This document shows, piece by piece, positions 1-8,075 of a stretch of 64,000 nucleotides of DNA. Below the pieces are notes generated by a model. The model saw only the letters and a list, made by a program, of their open reading frames with translations. It ran no database searches and was not told the origin of the DNA. The position numbers and the translations under genes were made by a program. This DNA comes from Gordonibacter pamelaeae (GTDB lineage Bacteria > Actinomycetota > Coriobacteriia > Coriobacteriales > Eggerthellaceae). The stretch's first letter is position 1, and each line of letters begins with the position of its first letter. The stretch is from assembly GCF_042665095.1 (NCBI RefSeq), contig NZ_JBHTBV010000009.1; one strand, written 5' to 3'.

Positions 1-113
1 GCAAGCGCAAGCTCTTGGAGAAGCAGAAGGCCGGCAAGAAGCGCATGAAGAACATCGGCAACGTGGAAGTGCCGCAGGAGGCCTTCATGGCCATTTTGAA
101 GGTGGACGATTAG
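1..113 (+). CDS. lepA: Elongation factor 4 (LepA), C-terminal end only
   Basis: The first 37 codons end with the basic tail KLLEKQKAGKKRMKNIGN followed by VPQEAFMAILKVDD and a TAG stop, which is the usual end of LepA (EF4). LepA is a ribosome-associated GTPase that back-translocates or remodels stalled ribosomes. Only the end of its C-terminal tRNA-binding domain is here; the GTPase domain lies outside the window. The gene stops one base before the next ATG, so the following small membrane protein is probably co-transcribed. The identification rests on this short but characteristic tail. Confidence 0.85.
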   Translation, partial: KRKLLEKQKAGKKRMKNIGNVEVPQEAFMAILKVDD

Positions 114-114
114 G

Positions 115-345
115 ATGGGCACGACGGCTATTGCGATGGCCGCACTAGCCGTCGTCGCCTTTTTAGTCCTCGCCGTGGTGTTGTGGAGGGGCAATGTCGA
201 GATCATCTCGGGGTTTCCCGAAGAAGCGGGTTCGCTCAAGGAGGCCGACCGAAAAAGCATGGGCCGCGGCCTGGCTGCCCTGGTTCTGTTCCTCATGTTT
301 GTGGCGGTTTTGATGATATTCGCATTATCGCAGTTCGAAGGTTAG
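115..345 (+). CDS. Small protein with two membrane segments, DUF3784-like
   Basis: This 76-residue protein has hydrophobic segments at about residues 3-24 and 50-71, separated by a charged loop (NVEIISGFPEEAGSLKEADR). The layout, with a Gly-Phe/Tyr turn and a charged KEADR stretch before the second helix, resembles the DUF3784 family of small membrane proteins of unknown function; that assignment is tentative. An AAGGTGG-like Shine-Dalgarno lies in the end of lepA and the ATG is one base past the lepA stop, indicating translational coupling. No catalytic residue is visible. Confidence 0.6.
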   Translation: MGTTAIAMAALAVVAFLVLAVVLWRGNVEIISGFPEEAGSLKEADRKSMGRGLAALVLFLMFVAVLMIFALSQFEG

Positions 346-354
346 GAACGATAT

Positions 355-555
355 ATGGCACGGAAAGGCAAGGAAGAGTTCGACTGGCTGGACGACCCGT
401 TCGACGAGAAGAAGGCTGCGCGCGAGCAGGTGCGGTCCTCCACGTCGGGCGGCACGAAGATGGTGCTCGGCTGTGGCTGCCTGCTGGCCGTGGCGGGCAT
501 CGTGGTGCTGCTGGTGCTCGCAGGCGTCAGCATGATCGACCTGCTGGCCGCCTAG
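355..555 (+). CDS. Small single-pass membrane protein, unknown function
   Basis: This 66-residue protein has a charged N-terminal half (DWLDDPFDEKKAAREQ) and one hydrophobic helix at about residues 36-60 starting with the motif GCGCLL. It begins nine bases after the preceding small membrane gene and has an AGGAAC ribosome site, so the two are likely one transcription unit behind lepA. I recognise no family. Its charged cytoplasmic arm and single helix would fit a small membrane regulator or complex subunit, but nothing in the sequence proves a role. Confidence 0.55.
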   Translation: MARKGKEEFDWLDDPFDEKKAAREQVRSSTSGGTKMVLGCGCLLAVAGIVVLLVLAGVSMIDLLAA

Positions 556-612
556 CGCCGGGATGCGCCTGCGCCCGGCCGCCCTCGAACCGGCATGAGA
601 AGGAGGAGCCCC

Positions 613-1131
613 GTGAGAGAGAACCCCGTCATCGAGAACATCCTGTCCCGCCGCTCCGTGCGCGCGTTCCGGGACGAGCCGGTCGCGCGCGAGGACCTGG
701 AGGCCGTCGTCGCGTGCGGGCAGTGGGCTCCCTCGGCGAACAACCGGCAGGAGTGGACGTTCGTGGTGGTGGACGACCGCGCCCGCATCGCCCGGCTGTC
801 AGCGGTTGTTCGCGAGGCGCTGGGCCGCGACGCCTACGACATGTACGGCCCTGCGGCCATCGTGATCGTGGCGCACGAGAAGGGCGCCCCGTTCGGCCGC
901 GAGGACGACGGCTGCGCGATGCAGAGCATGATGCTGGCCGCCCACAGCCTGGGCCTGGGCAGCGTGTGGATCAACCAGCTGCAGGGCATCTGCGACGAGC
1001 CCGCCGTGCGCGCGGAGCTCGACGCGCTCGGCGTGCCGGCCACCTCCGAGGTGCACGGCGTGTGCGCCCTCGGCCACGCCGCCGCCGAAGGGACGGCGCA
1101 CGACCGCAAGAGCCGCGTGGTGTGGGCGTAG
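613..1131 (+). CDS. Nitroreductase-family NAD(P)H:FMN oxidoreductase
   Basis: The N-terminus IENILSRRSVRAFRDEP is the FMN-phosphate binding segment of nitroreductases, followed by APSANNRQEW in the usual helix after it, and by the GLGSVWINQL segment near residue 115. At 172 residues it is a compact member of the family, which reduces nitro, quinone or flavin substrates with FMN. GTG 613 is chosen over ATG 595 because GAAGGAGG (599-606) sits six bases before it, while ATG 595 has no site and would add only six residues. The substrate cannot be read from the sequence. Confidence 0.85.
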   Translation: MRENPVIENILSRRSVRAFRDEPVAREDLEAVVACGQWAPSANNRQEWTFVVVDDRARIARLSAVVREALGRDAYDMYGPAAIVIVAHEKGAPFGREDDGCAMQSMMLAAHSLGLGSVWINQLQGICDEPAVRAELDALGVPATSEVHGVCALGHAAAEGTAHDRKSRVVWA

Positions 1132-1448
1132 CGCGCCGGCTGCCATCCCGGCCCGGGACGGGCGCGACGGCGAAGCCGGAAGGTCGCACGCAGCGCTTTC
1201 TCGCGACGCCTGCGCGCTTCCAACGTGGGCGCTCGGGCCGCGGCGACGAAGCCGGGAGCATGCCGCGCCCGAACGCCCTTCCTGCCAAAAAACGCGCGGT
1301 TTGGCAATCGGAAAGCGCGTTTCGGAGCGTGCTTGCCACGGGTTGCCGCTATAATCCCAGGTCGGCGTTTTTCACCGCTCGACCGTAATTGCCAAACCGC
1401 GCGTTTTTTGACCTGTCGTGACGAAAACGCGTGCAAAGGAAGCAGAAT
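1132..1448. other. 317-bp intergenic region with a 22-bp inverted repeat
   Basis: No gene is visible between the nitroreductase and dusB. The region holds a perfect 22-bp inverted repeat (1286-1307 and 1389-1410; described separately) and, between its arms, a TATAAT box at 1350-1355. No convincing -35 box lies 16-18 bases upstream of that box. The dusB ribosome site AAAGGAAG lies at about 1435-1442. Confidence 0.5.
1286..1410. repeat. 22-bp perfect inverted repeat flanking 81 bp
   Basis: CAAAAAACGCGCGG followed by TTTGGCAA at 1286-1307 is exactly complementary to 1389-1410. The left arm also contains its own smaller dyad, GCCAAA and TTTGGC. A TATAAT hexamer lies in the 81-bp interval. The arms could form a large cruciform or RNA hairpin, or be paired protein-binding sites, or be the ends of a small non-coding mobile repeat. 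Confidence 0.6.
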
Positions 1449-2429
1449 ATGCACGAGTTCTTCCAAAAGCACCGCCTCCTCCTCGCGCCCATGGCGGGCG
1501 TGAGCGACGAGGCGTTCCGGGCGCTCTGCCGCGAGCAGGGGGCCGACCTCGCCTTCACCGAGATGGTCTCGGCGAAGGGGCTCTCCTACGCCAACGAGAA
1601 GACGCGCCATCTGCTTGCCCTCGCGCCCGGCGAGGACCAGGTGGCCGTCCAGCTGTTCGGCCACGAGCCCGACACCATGGCCGCGCAAGCCGCCTGGATC
1701 GAGCAGGAGATGGGGGAGTTGCTGGCGTACCTGGACGTCAACATGGGATGCCCCGCGCGCAAGATCGTGTCGAAGGGCGACGGCTCGGCGCTCATGAGGG
1801 AGCCGGAGCTCGCGGCCTCCATCGTGCGGGCGATCCGCGCGGCGGTCGCGCATCCCGTGACCGTGAAGTTCCGCCGCGGCTGGGCGATGGGCGCGGAGAC
1901 GGCGCCGGACTTCGCGCGGCGCATGGAGGATGCGGGCGCGTGCGCCGTCGCGGTGCACGGCCGCTTCGCCGAGCAGCTCTACCGCGGCAGCGCCGACTGG
2001 GACGTCGTCGCGCGCGTGAAGGAGGCCGTGGACGTGCCCGTCATCGGCAACGGCGACGTGCGCTCGGGCGCCGACGCCGTGGCGCTCACGGCGCGCACCG
2101 GTTGCGACGCCGTGATGATCGCCCGCGGCGCGGAGGGCAACCCCTGGGTGTTCGCCCAGGCCAAGGCCGCGCTCGCGGGCGTGCCCGAGCCGCCGGCCCC
2201 CGATGCCCGCGAGCGCATCGCCATGGCGCGCCGCCACGCGCGCCTGCTCGCGCGGCGCGAGGGGAAGAACATCGTGCGCATGCGCAAGCACGCCATGTGG
2301 TACCTGGCGGGCCTGCCGGGCGCCGCCGCGGCGCGCGCGAAGATCAACGCCTGCGTGTCCGTGGAGGACTTCGACCGCGTGTTCGACGAGCTGCTCGCCT
2401 TTTTGGGCGGGCATGAACAGGAAGGCTAG
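1449..2429 (+). CDS. dusB: tRNA-dihydrouridine synthase, DusB type
   Basis: The TIM-barrel opens with LLLAPMAGVSDEAFRALCRE, contains MVSAKGL, the catalytic-cysteine loop NMGCPARKIVSKGDGSALM and the FMN-phosphate segment GNGDVRSGADA followed by MIARGAEGNPW. It reduces uridines in the tRNA D-loop with FMN and NADPH. The length of 326 residues is normal. ATG 1449 is preferred to GTG 1431 because AAAGGAAG precedes it by about seven bases. It lies three bases upstream of hemW, so the two form an operon. Confidence 0.92.
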   Translation: MHEFFQKHRLLLAPMAGVSDEAFRALCREQGADLAFTEMVSAKGLSYANEKTRHLLALAPGEDQVAVQLFGHEPDTMAAQAAWIEQEMGELLAYLDVNMGCPARKIVSKGDGSALMREPELAASIVRAIRAAVAHPVTVKFRRGWAMGAETAPDFARRMEDAGACAVAVHGRFAEQLYRGSADWDVVARVKEAVDVPVIGNGDVRSGADAVALTARTGCDAVMIARGAEGNPWVFAQAKAALAGVPEPPAPDARERIAMARRHARLLARREGKNIVRMRKHAMWYLAGLPGAAAARAKINACVSVEDFDRVFDELLAFLGGHEQEG

Positions 2430-2432
2430 ACC

Positions 2433-3542
2433 ATGCCGCACGACCCTTACCGCGCCCTGTACCTGCACCTGCCGTTCTGCGTGAGGCGGTGCGGGTACTG
2501 CGACTTCGCGACGTCGGCGGTGCCGGCCGATGCGCCGGAGATCGACGCGTACGTGGAGGACCTCTGCCTCCAGATCCGCCGCAAGGCGAAGGAGGGCGAG
2601 CTCGGCGCGCTCGAGACGGTTTACTTGGGCGGCGGGACGCCGAGCCATATCGGCCTGGCGCGTCTGTCCATGCTGCTGTACACGCTGTCGCTGTCGATGC
2701 ACCTCACGCCCGAGGTGGAGTGCACGATGGAGGCGAACCCCGAGAGCCTGACGGAGCGCATGGTGCGCGACGCGTGGGCGCTCGGCGTGAACCGCCTGTC
2801 CATCGGCGTGCAGAGCTTCGACGACGAGGTGCTGGCCGTGCTCGGGCGCGCCCATTCGGCCGATGACGCGCGCCGCGCCATCGAGGCGGCGCATACGCGC
2901 TTCGAGAACGTGAGCGTGGACCTCATGTGCGGCATCCCCGGCCAGGGCGCCGAGAGCTTCGAGGCGAGCGTGCGCGAGGCGGCGGCGCTCGGCGCGGCGC
3001 ACGTGAGCGTGTACCCGCTGACCATCGAGGCGCACACGCCCTTCGACGCCGCCGTGCTCGCCGGGGACATGGAGGAGCCCGACGACGACGTGGAGGCCGC
3101 GCACATGGAAATCGCCGCGTGCGTGCTGGCCGAGGCCGGCTACGAGCGCTACGAGGTGGCGAGCTACGCCCGCCCCGGCTTCGAATGCCGCCACAACATC
3201 GCCTACTGGACGGGCGTGCCGTACCTGGGGCTCGGCCGCTCGGCGGCCACGATGACCCAGAACGCTGAGCGCCGCATGCGCGTGCAGGACGGGCGGGTGA
3301 CCGACGACATGGACGCGCGCGGCATGGCCGCCGAGGACCTCATGCTCGGCATGCGCATGACCTGCGGCGTGCCCGACGAGCTGGTGGAGGCCGCCGCCGT
3401 CCTGCTGCCCGACGCCCCCGCCGTGCTCGCGGAACTGGAAGGGGAGGGCCTCGTGGCGCACGCGGACGGGCGCTGGCGCCCCACCGACCGCGGCTGGCTC
3501 TGCGGCAACGAGCTCTACGGGAGGCTGTTCGACTTGGCATAG
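2433..3542 (+). CDS. hemW: HemW-type radical SAM heme chaperone
   Basis: The protein begins RALYLHLPFCVRRCGYCDF, with the radical-SAM cluster cysteines C16, C20 and C23 in the CxxxCxYC spacing typical of HemW/HemN, followed by YLGGGTPS and NRLSIGVQSF. At 369 residues it matches HemW, which transfers heme, rather than the longer oxygen-independent coproporphyrinogen oxidase HemN. HemW is often annotated as coproporphyrinogen oxidase-like. It is the last gene of the dusB-hemW pair and precedes the CIRCE-controlled hrcA operon, as hemW often does in Gram-positive bacteria. Confidence 0.9.
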   Translation: MPHDPYRALYLHLPFCVRRCGYCDFATSAVPADAPEIDAYVEDLCLQIRRKAKEGELGALETVYLGGGTPSHIGLARLSMLLYTLSLSMHLTPEVECTMEANPESLTERMVRDAWALGVNRLSIGVQSFDDEVLAVLGRAHSADDARRAIEAAHTRFENVSVDLMCGIPGQGAESFEASVREAAALGAAHVSVYPLTIEAHTPFDAAVLAGDMEEPDDDVEAAHMEIAACVLAEAGYERYEVASYARPGFECRHNIAYWTGVPYLGLGRSAATMTQNAERRMRVQDGRVTDDMDARGMAAEDLMLGMRMTCGVPDELVEAAAVLLPDAPAVLAELEGEGLVAHADGRWRPTDRGWLCGNELYGRLFDLA

Positions 3543-3607
3543 GGAACCGGCGCACGCGCTCCTCCTATGCAGTAACCGTCAAGTTTCTCCATAATTTCCC
3601 GCTGTTG

Positions 3608-3634
3608 TTAGCACTCTCGGCTTTCGGCTGCTAA
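3608..3634 (+). promoter_or_regulatory. CIRCE operator upstream of hrcA
   Basis: TTAGCACTC (3608-3616), nine bases, then GGCTGCTAA (3626-3634) matches the CIRCE consensus TTAGCACTC-N9-GAGTGCTAA except for two bases in the right arm. CIRCE is the HrcA-binding site, and this copy lies 68 bases before the hrcA start, so hrcA-dnaJ is probably autorepressed and heat-inducible. TAATAT at 3632-3637 overlaps the right arm and could be the -10 box. Confidence 0.85.
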
Positions 3635-3701
3635 TATGATGCGTTACTATGGTTCGGGTTCGGGGAAAGCCGACGGGCGAGAGAGAGGAAGGTGGAGAGG
3701 C

Positions 3702-4715
3702 GTGCTATCCGATCGCAGGCAGCGGGTGCTGGCCGCGCTCATCGAGGAATACGTCGCGCGCGCCCTGCCGGTGGGTTCGCGCACGCTGACGGAGCGCTAC
3801 CAGCTGGGCGTGAGCCCGGCCACCGTGCGCAACGAGCTTTCGGTGCTCGAGGACGGCGGCTACATCACGCAGCCCCACACCTCGGCCGGGCGCATCCCCA
3901 CCGACCACGGCTACCGCGCGTTCGTGGACAACCTGCTGGCCGCCGACTTCACGGGCGAGGACGAGCGCTACCGCCCCGTCGTGGACGAGCTGCGCCGCAG
4001 CGCGAGCGAGCTCGATGCGCTGCTCGAGCAGACGTCGTCGGCCCTCACGCGCCTCACCGACTGCCTCTCCATCGTGCTGGCGCCGTCGGTGCTGAACCTG
4101 CACATCAAGCAGCTCTCGCTCATCTCGCTCAACGCGTACCGCGCGCTCGTGGTGCTCGTCACCGAGGACGGCCAGGTGTTCAACCGCCAGATGGAGTTCG
4201 CCGAGGAGGTGTCCTCGGACGAGCTGGCGCGCGTGCAGGCGTTTCTGGGCGACGTGTTCACGGGCAAGTCGCTCCAGCAGATCGAGGACGGCCTGGGCCA
4301 GGGCATGGCCGAGGCGTTCCGCGACCCGCTCGTGCGCATGGCGCTCGACGAGGTGCTGTCGTGTTTGCAGGAGAGCGAGCTGTCGCGCGCCCACCGGCTG
4401 GGCGTGAGCTCGCTTCTGACGAAGCCGGAGTTCAGCCAGTCGCAGGCGCTGCTGCCCGTCATGCAGGTGCTCGAGGACGACACGGTCATGCTGCATATCC
4501 TGGACGATGCCGTGCGCCAGGGCGACGGCACGCCCAGCGTGCGCATCGGGCGCGAGAACGACGCGGCGGAGCTGGCGGGCGTGTCCGTGGTGGCCAGCCG
4601 CTACGGGCGCGGGGAATCGGCCGGCGTCGTGGCCGTCATCGGGCCCACGCGCATGGACTATTCTAAGGTATTGCGGGCGGTGCGCATCGCGAGCGCGGCG
4701 CTTCAGGACGTATAG
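3702..4715 (+). CDS. hrcA: Heat-inducible transcription repressor HrcA
   Basis: The N-terminus LSDRRQRVLAALIEEYV, the helix GVSPATVRNELSVLEDGGYI and the stretch HTSAGRIPTDHGYRAFVD are the winged-helix signature of HrcA. GTG 3702 (Leu-Ser-Asp-Arg next) is chosen because homologues start at this point and a purine-rich GAGGAAGG site precedes it; an in-frame ATG at 3636 would lie directly against the CIRCE operator. The gene encodes 337 residues. It binds the upstream CIRCE and represses the chaperone operon; dnaJ follows 59 bases downstream, while groE and dnaK are not in the window. Confidence 0.92.
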   Translation: MLSDRRQRVLAALIEEYVARALPVGSRTLTERYQLGVSPATVRNELSVLEDGGYITQPHTSAGRIPTDHGYRAFVDNLLAADFTGEDERYRPVVDELRRSASELDALLEQTSSALTRLTDCLSIVLAPSVLNLHIKQLSLISLNAYRALVVLVTEDGQVFNRQMEFAEEVSSDELARVQAFLGDVFTGKSLQQIEDGLGQGMAEAFRDPLVRMALDEVLSCLQESELSRAHRLGVSSLLTKPEFSQSQALLPVMQVLEDDTVMLHILDDAVRQGDGTPSVRIGRENDAAELAGVSVVASRYGRGESAGVVAVIGPTRMDYSKVLRAVRIASAALQDV

Positions 4716-4774
4716 GGCTTGCACGGCGCCAGCACGAGGGGGCGCCGTCAAACGAGGAAGGTACTGCAAGAGCA

Positions 4775-5914
4775 ATGGCCAAGGATCTGTACGAGGTTCT
4801 GGGCGTTTCCAAGAACGCCACGGAGGACGAGATCAAGAAGGCGTTCCGACGCCGCGCGCGCGAGCTTCACCCCGACGTGAACAAGGCGCCCGACGCCGAG
4901 GACCAGTTCAAGGAGCTGAACGAGGCGTACGACGTGCTGAGCGACCCGGGCAAGCGCGCCCAGTACGACCGCTTCGGCACCATACCGGGCGCCGCGGGCG
5001 GCGGCAGCCCCTACGGGGGCGGCGGCTACGTGGACTTCGAGGACCTGTTCGGCGGCGGCTTCGGCATGGGCGACATCTTCAGCTCGTTCTTCGGCGGCGC
5101 CGCGGGCGGGCGGCAGCAGCAGCGCCGCGAGGGCCGCGACATGGGCGTGGGCCTGCGCGTCACGCTGGAGGAGGTGGCCGCGGGCGCCAAGAAGGAGATC
5201 GTCTACGACCGCCTGGCGCCGTGCCCCGACTGCGACGGCACGGGCCTCGGCCCCGACGGGCGCGAGATCACCTGCCCGGACTGCGGCGGCCAGGGCCGCG
5301 TGGTCTCGGTGCAGCATACGTTTCTGGGCGACATGCAGACGGCCACCACGTGCAAGACCTGCAACGGCACGGGCCGCTCGGTGGAGAACCCGTGCCCGGA
5401 GTGCGAGGGGCAGGGCCGCGTGCCCGACCGCCAGCGCGTGACCGTGGAGGTGCCGGTGGGCATCCGCGACTCGCAGCAGCTGCGCCTGTCCGGCTTCGGC
5501 GAGGCGGGCATGCAGGGCGCGGCGCCGGGCGACCTCATCGTCACGGTGCGCATCCAGCCGCACGAGTTCTTCGAGCGCGACGGCGACCACCTGCACGCGC
5601 GTGCGAACGTGTCCATCGTGCAGGCCGCCCTCGGCGCGGAGATCGAGATCGACGGCATCTTCGAGGTCGAGAAGGTGCAGGTGCGCATCCCCGAGGGCTG
5701 CCAGAACGAGCAGGTGGTGCGCGTGAAGGGCTTCGGCATGCCGAAGTTCCGCAGCGACGCGCGCGGCGACATGTTCGTGCACGTGAACGTGGTGGTGCCG
5801 AAGAAGCTCACGAAGAGGCAGCGCGAGCTGTTGGAGCAGCTGGCCGAGGAGCTGGGCGAGGACGTTTCCGACGAGCGCACGCCCCTGCAGAAGCTGCGCG
5901 ACGCCTTCAACTAG
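4775..5914 (+). CDS. dnaJ: Molecular chaperone DnaJ (Hsp40), type I
   Basis: Residues 4-66 form the J domain with the essential HPD at 32-34, followed by a Gly/Phe-rich linker (GGGFGMGDIFSSFFGG). Four CxxCxGxG-type zinc repeats (CPDCDGTG, CPDCGGQG, CKTCNGTG, CPECEGQG) follow, then the client-binding C-terminal domains. The length of 379 residues is standard. It stimulates the ATPase of DnaK. It follows hrcA and so should be under CIRCE control. A GAGGAAGG site precedes the ATG. Confidence 0.96.
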   Translation: MAKDLYEVLGVSKNATEDEIKKAFRRRARELHPDVNKAPDAEDQFKELNEAYDVLSDPGKRAQYDRFGTIPGAAGGGSPYGGGGYVDFEDLFGGGFGMGDIFSSFFGGAAGGRQQQRREGRDMGVGLRVTLEEVAAGAKKEIVYDRLAPCPDCDGTGLGPDGREITCPDCGGQGRVVSVQHTFLGDMQTATTCKTCNGTGRSVENPCPECEGQGRVPDRQRVTVEVPVGIRDSQQLRLSGFGEAGMQGAAPGDLIVTVRIQPHEFFERDGDHLHARANVSIVQAALGAEIEIDGIFEVEKVQVRIPEGCQNEQVVRVKGFGMPKFRSDARGDMFVHVNVVVPKKLTKRQRELLEQLAEELGEDVSDERTPLQKLRDAFN

Positions 5915-5924
5915 CGGGCAAGCG

Positions 5925-6722
5925 ATGTCCCTGCAGCATTTCTACCTTGACGAGCAGGTGCTCGCCGACGAGGTCGGCGGGCCCTTCCCGCTGCGCCTCG
6001 CGGCCGACGACGCGAAGCATGCGCGCGTACTCCGGCTGGCGCCGGGCGAGCGCATCGCGGTGGTGGACGCCGCCCTCGACTACTTCGCGTGCGAGATCGT
6101 CGCCTTCGACGACGCGCTCCCGGTCGTGCGCATCGCGCAGCGCTTCGAGCGCGCGGACGCGGGGCCGTCGGTCGTGCTCGTGCAGGGCCTGGCCAAGGGC
6201 GACAAGATGGAGACGGTCATCCGCCACGCCACCGAGCTGGGCGTGGCGGCGTTCGTGCCGCTGGCGTGCGAGCGCTTCGTTGTGCGGCTCGACGCGAAGA
6301 AGGCGGCGGCGAAGGCCGATCGCTGGCGCGCCATCGCGAAGAGCGCGGCCATGCAGTCGGGGCAGCCGGCTGTTCCCGACGTGCGCGAGCCGGCGGGCCT
6401 GCGGGAGGCGTGCGCGCTGCTCGCCGACGCGGACGCCCTGCTCGTGTGCTGGGAGGAGGCTCCCGGCGCGTCGCGGCTCGACGTCGCGCTCGACCGCGCG
6501 CTCGGCGGCGGCCGGGCGGCGCAGGGCGCCCGCGTGGCCGTGGTCGTGGGCCCCGAGGGCGGCTTGGCCGAGCGCGAGGTGGAGGCGCTGCTGGCCTGCA
6601 ACCCCCGCTCCTCGCTCGTGTCGCTCGGCCCGTCCATCCTGCGCACGGAGACGGCCGGCATCGTGGCGCCCGCGCTCGCGCTCTACGAGCTCGAGCGGCG
6701 CGCGAGGGCGGGGGCGCTGTGA
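5925..6722 (+). CDS. rsmE: 16S rRNA m3U1498 methyltransferase RsmE
   Basis: This 265-residue SPOUT methyltransferase has the N-terminal PUA-like domain (FYLDEQVLADE) and the C-terminal trefoil knot with VVGPEGGLAEREVEAL and SLGPSILRTETAG, the SAM-binding signature of RsmE. It methylates U1498 of 16S rRNA. It begins ten bases after dnaJ, a very common neighbour pairing, and its TGA overlaps the GTG start of mtaB by four bases, indicating translational coupling. Confidence 0.92.
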   Translation: MSLQHFYLDEQVLADEVGGPFPLRLAADDAKHARVLRLAPGERIAVVDAALDYFACEIVAFDDALPVVRIAQRFERADAGPSVVLVQGLAKGDKMETVIRHATELGVAAFVPLACERFVVRLDAKKAAAKADRWRAIAKSAAMQSGQPAVPDVREPAGLREACALLADADALLVCWEEAPGASRLDVALDRALGGGRAAQGARVAVVVGPEGGLAEREVEALLACNPRSSLVSLGPSILRTETAGIVAPALALYELERRARAGAL

Positions 6723-7948
6723 ACTTCGCCGTCGTCAACCTGGGCTGCAAGGTCAACCGCGTGGAGTCGGACGACGCTTCGGCGCGCCTGGCCGCCCGCG
6801 GCACCGAGACGGCGGAGGCGGACGCCGACCTCATCGTGGTGAACACCTGCACCGTCACCGGCGAGGCCGAGAAGAAGACCCGCAAGGCCGTGCGCCGCGC
6901 CCTGCGCGCGAACGACCGCGCCCGCGTGCTCGTCACCGGCTGCGCCGCGGCCGTCGACGCGGCGTTCTACGAGGCGCTCGATCCCCGCGTGCGCGTGGTG
7001 GGGAAGGCCCGGCTCGCCGAGGAGATCGAGGCGTGGTGCGATTCGGAAGGCGTTTCCGCCGCGCCGCCGCTCCTTCCCGTCGGCCCGGGCTTCCGCACCC
7101 GCGTGGGGGTCAAGGTGCAGGACGGCTGCGACAACGCGTGCACGTACTGCATCGTGCACGTGGCGCGCGGCCGCGCGACGAGCCGCGCCGCCGATGGCGT
7201 CGTGCGCGAGTGCGCGGAGTACGCCCGCGCTGGCGCGGGCGAGATCGTGCTCACGGGCATCAACCTGGGATCGTACTGCGACGGAGCGAGGCGCGACCCG
7301 TCCGCCACGCGCCTCGCGGGCCTGCTGCGCCGCCTGCTCGACGCGACGGCCGACCTGCACGCGCCGGGCGCGTTCCCCGTGCGCTTCCGCATCTCGAGCA
7401 TCGAGCCGCGCGACGTGGACGACGCGCTCGTGGACCTGCTCGCCGCCGCCGACGGCCGCGTCTGCCGCCATCTCCACCTGCCGCTGCAGGCGGGAAGCTC
7501 GAAGGTGCTGCGCGAGATGGCGCGCCCCTACGACGCCGACCGGTTCCGCGCGCTCGTGGAGCGCCTGTACGCCGCCGTGCCCGGGCTCGCGCTGTCCACC
7601 GACGTCATCGCCGGGTTCCCCGGCGAGACCGACGCCGAGTTCCAGGAGACGCTCGAGCTGGCGCGCGCCTGCCGCTTCGCGAAGATGCACGCCTTCCCGT
7701 ACTCGCGCCGCGCGGGCACGCCCGCGGCCGAGCGCCCCGACCAGGTGCCCCCCGATATCAAGGCGGCCCGCGCCGCCGCCTTGCGCGCGCTCGGCGACGA
7801 GCTGCGCGCGGCCGAGCGCGCGCGGCGCGCAGGCACCGTCGAGCTCGCCTTGGTCGAGGAGGGCGGCGTCGCCATGTCGGAGAGCTACTTCGAGCTTGCC
7901 GCTTCCGCAGACGCGCCCATCGGCTCGCTCGTCAGGATGACGCTGTAG
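6719..7948 (+). CDS. mtaB: tRNA t6A37 methylthiotransferase MtaB
   Basis: The start is GTG 6719, overlapping the rsmE stop; the protein then reads NFAVVNLGCKVNRVESDD, the N-terminal MTTase domain with its first cluster cysteine. The radical-SAM motif DGCDNACTYCIVHVARG and a C-terminal TRAM-like tail follow. The LGCKVN (rather than GCQMN) start separates MtaB from MiaB. It adds the 2-methylthio group to t6A at position 37 of tRNAs. The gene encodes 409 residues. A GGGGAG-CTCCCC hairpin (8003-8019) lies shortly after the stop and may be a weak terminator. Confidence 0.9.
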   Translation: MNFAVVNLGCKVNRVESDDASARLAARGTETAEADADLIVVNTCTVTGEAEKKTRKAVRRALRANDRARVLVTGCAAAVDAAFYEALDPRVRVVGKARLAEEIEAWCDSEGVSAAPPLLPVGPGFRTRVGVKVQDGCDNACTYCIVHVARGRATSRAADGVVRECAEYARAGAGEIVLTGINLGSYCDGARRDPSATRLAGLLRRLLDATADLHAPGAFPVRFRISSIEPRDVDDALVDLLAAADGRVCRHLHLPLQAGSSKVLREMARPYDADRFRALVERLYAAVPGLALSTDVIAGFPGETDAEFQETLELARACRFAKMHAFPYSRRAGTPAAERPDQVPPDIKAARAAALRALGDELRAAERARRAGTVELALVEEGGVAMSESYFELAASADAPIGSLVRMTL

Positions 7949-8075
7949 CGTTCCCAAGGAAGCGCACGACCGCGCCCCGCATCCCGAAACATGGTAGGTA
8001 TGGGGGAGAATCCCTCCCCTTGGTATCAGGTATGATATGGTTTCCAGGGTAGGCGGAGACGGACGGGAGGCGCCG

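Noticed and set aside
834..3461. Long minus-strand open frame of 875 codons
   Set aside because: It lies antisense to the nitroreductase, dusB and hemW, is dominated by His, Arg and Ala, and shows no domain.
4507..8052. Very long open frame (over 1100 codons) across hrcA, dnaJ, rsmE and mtaB
   Set aside because: It is a high-GC shadow frame, rich in Arg, Ala and Pro, overlapping four recognised genes in other frames, with no domain and no proper start.
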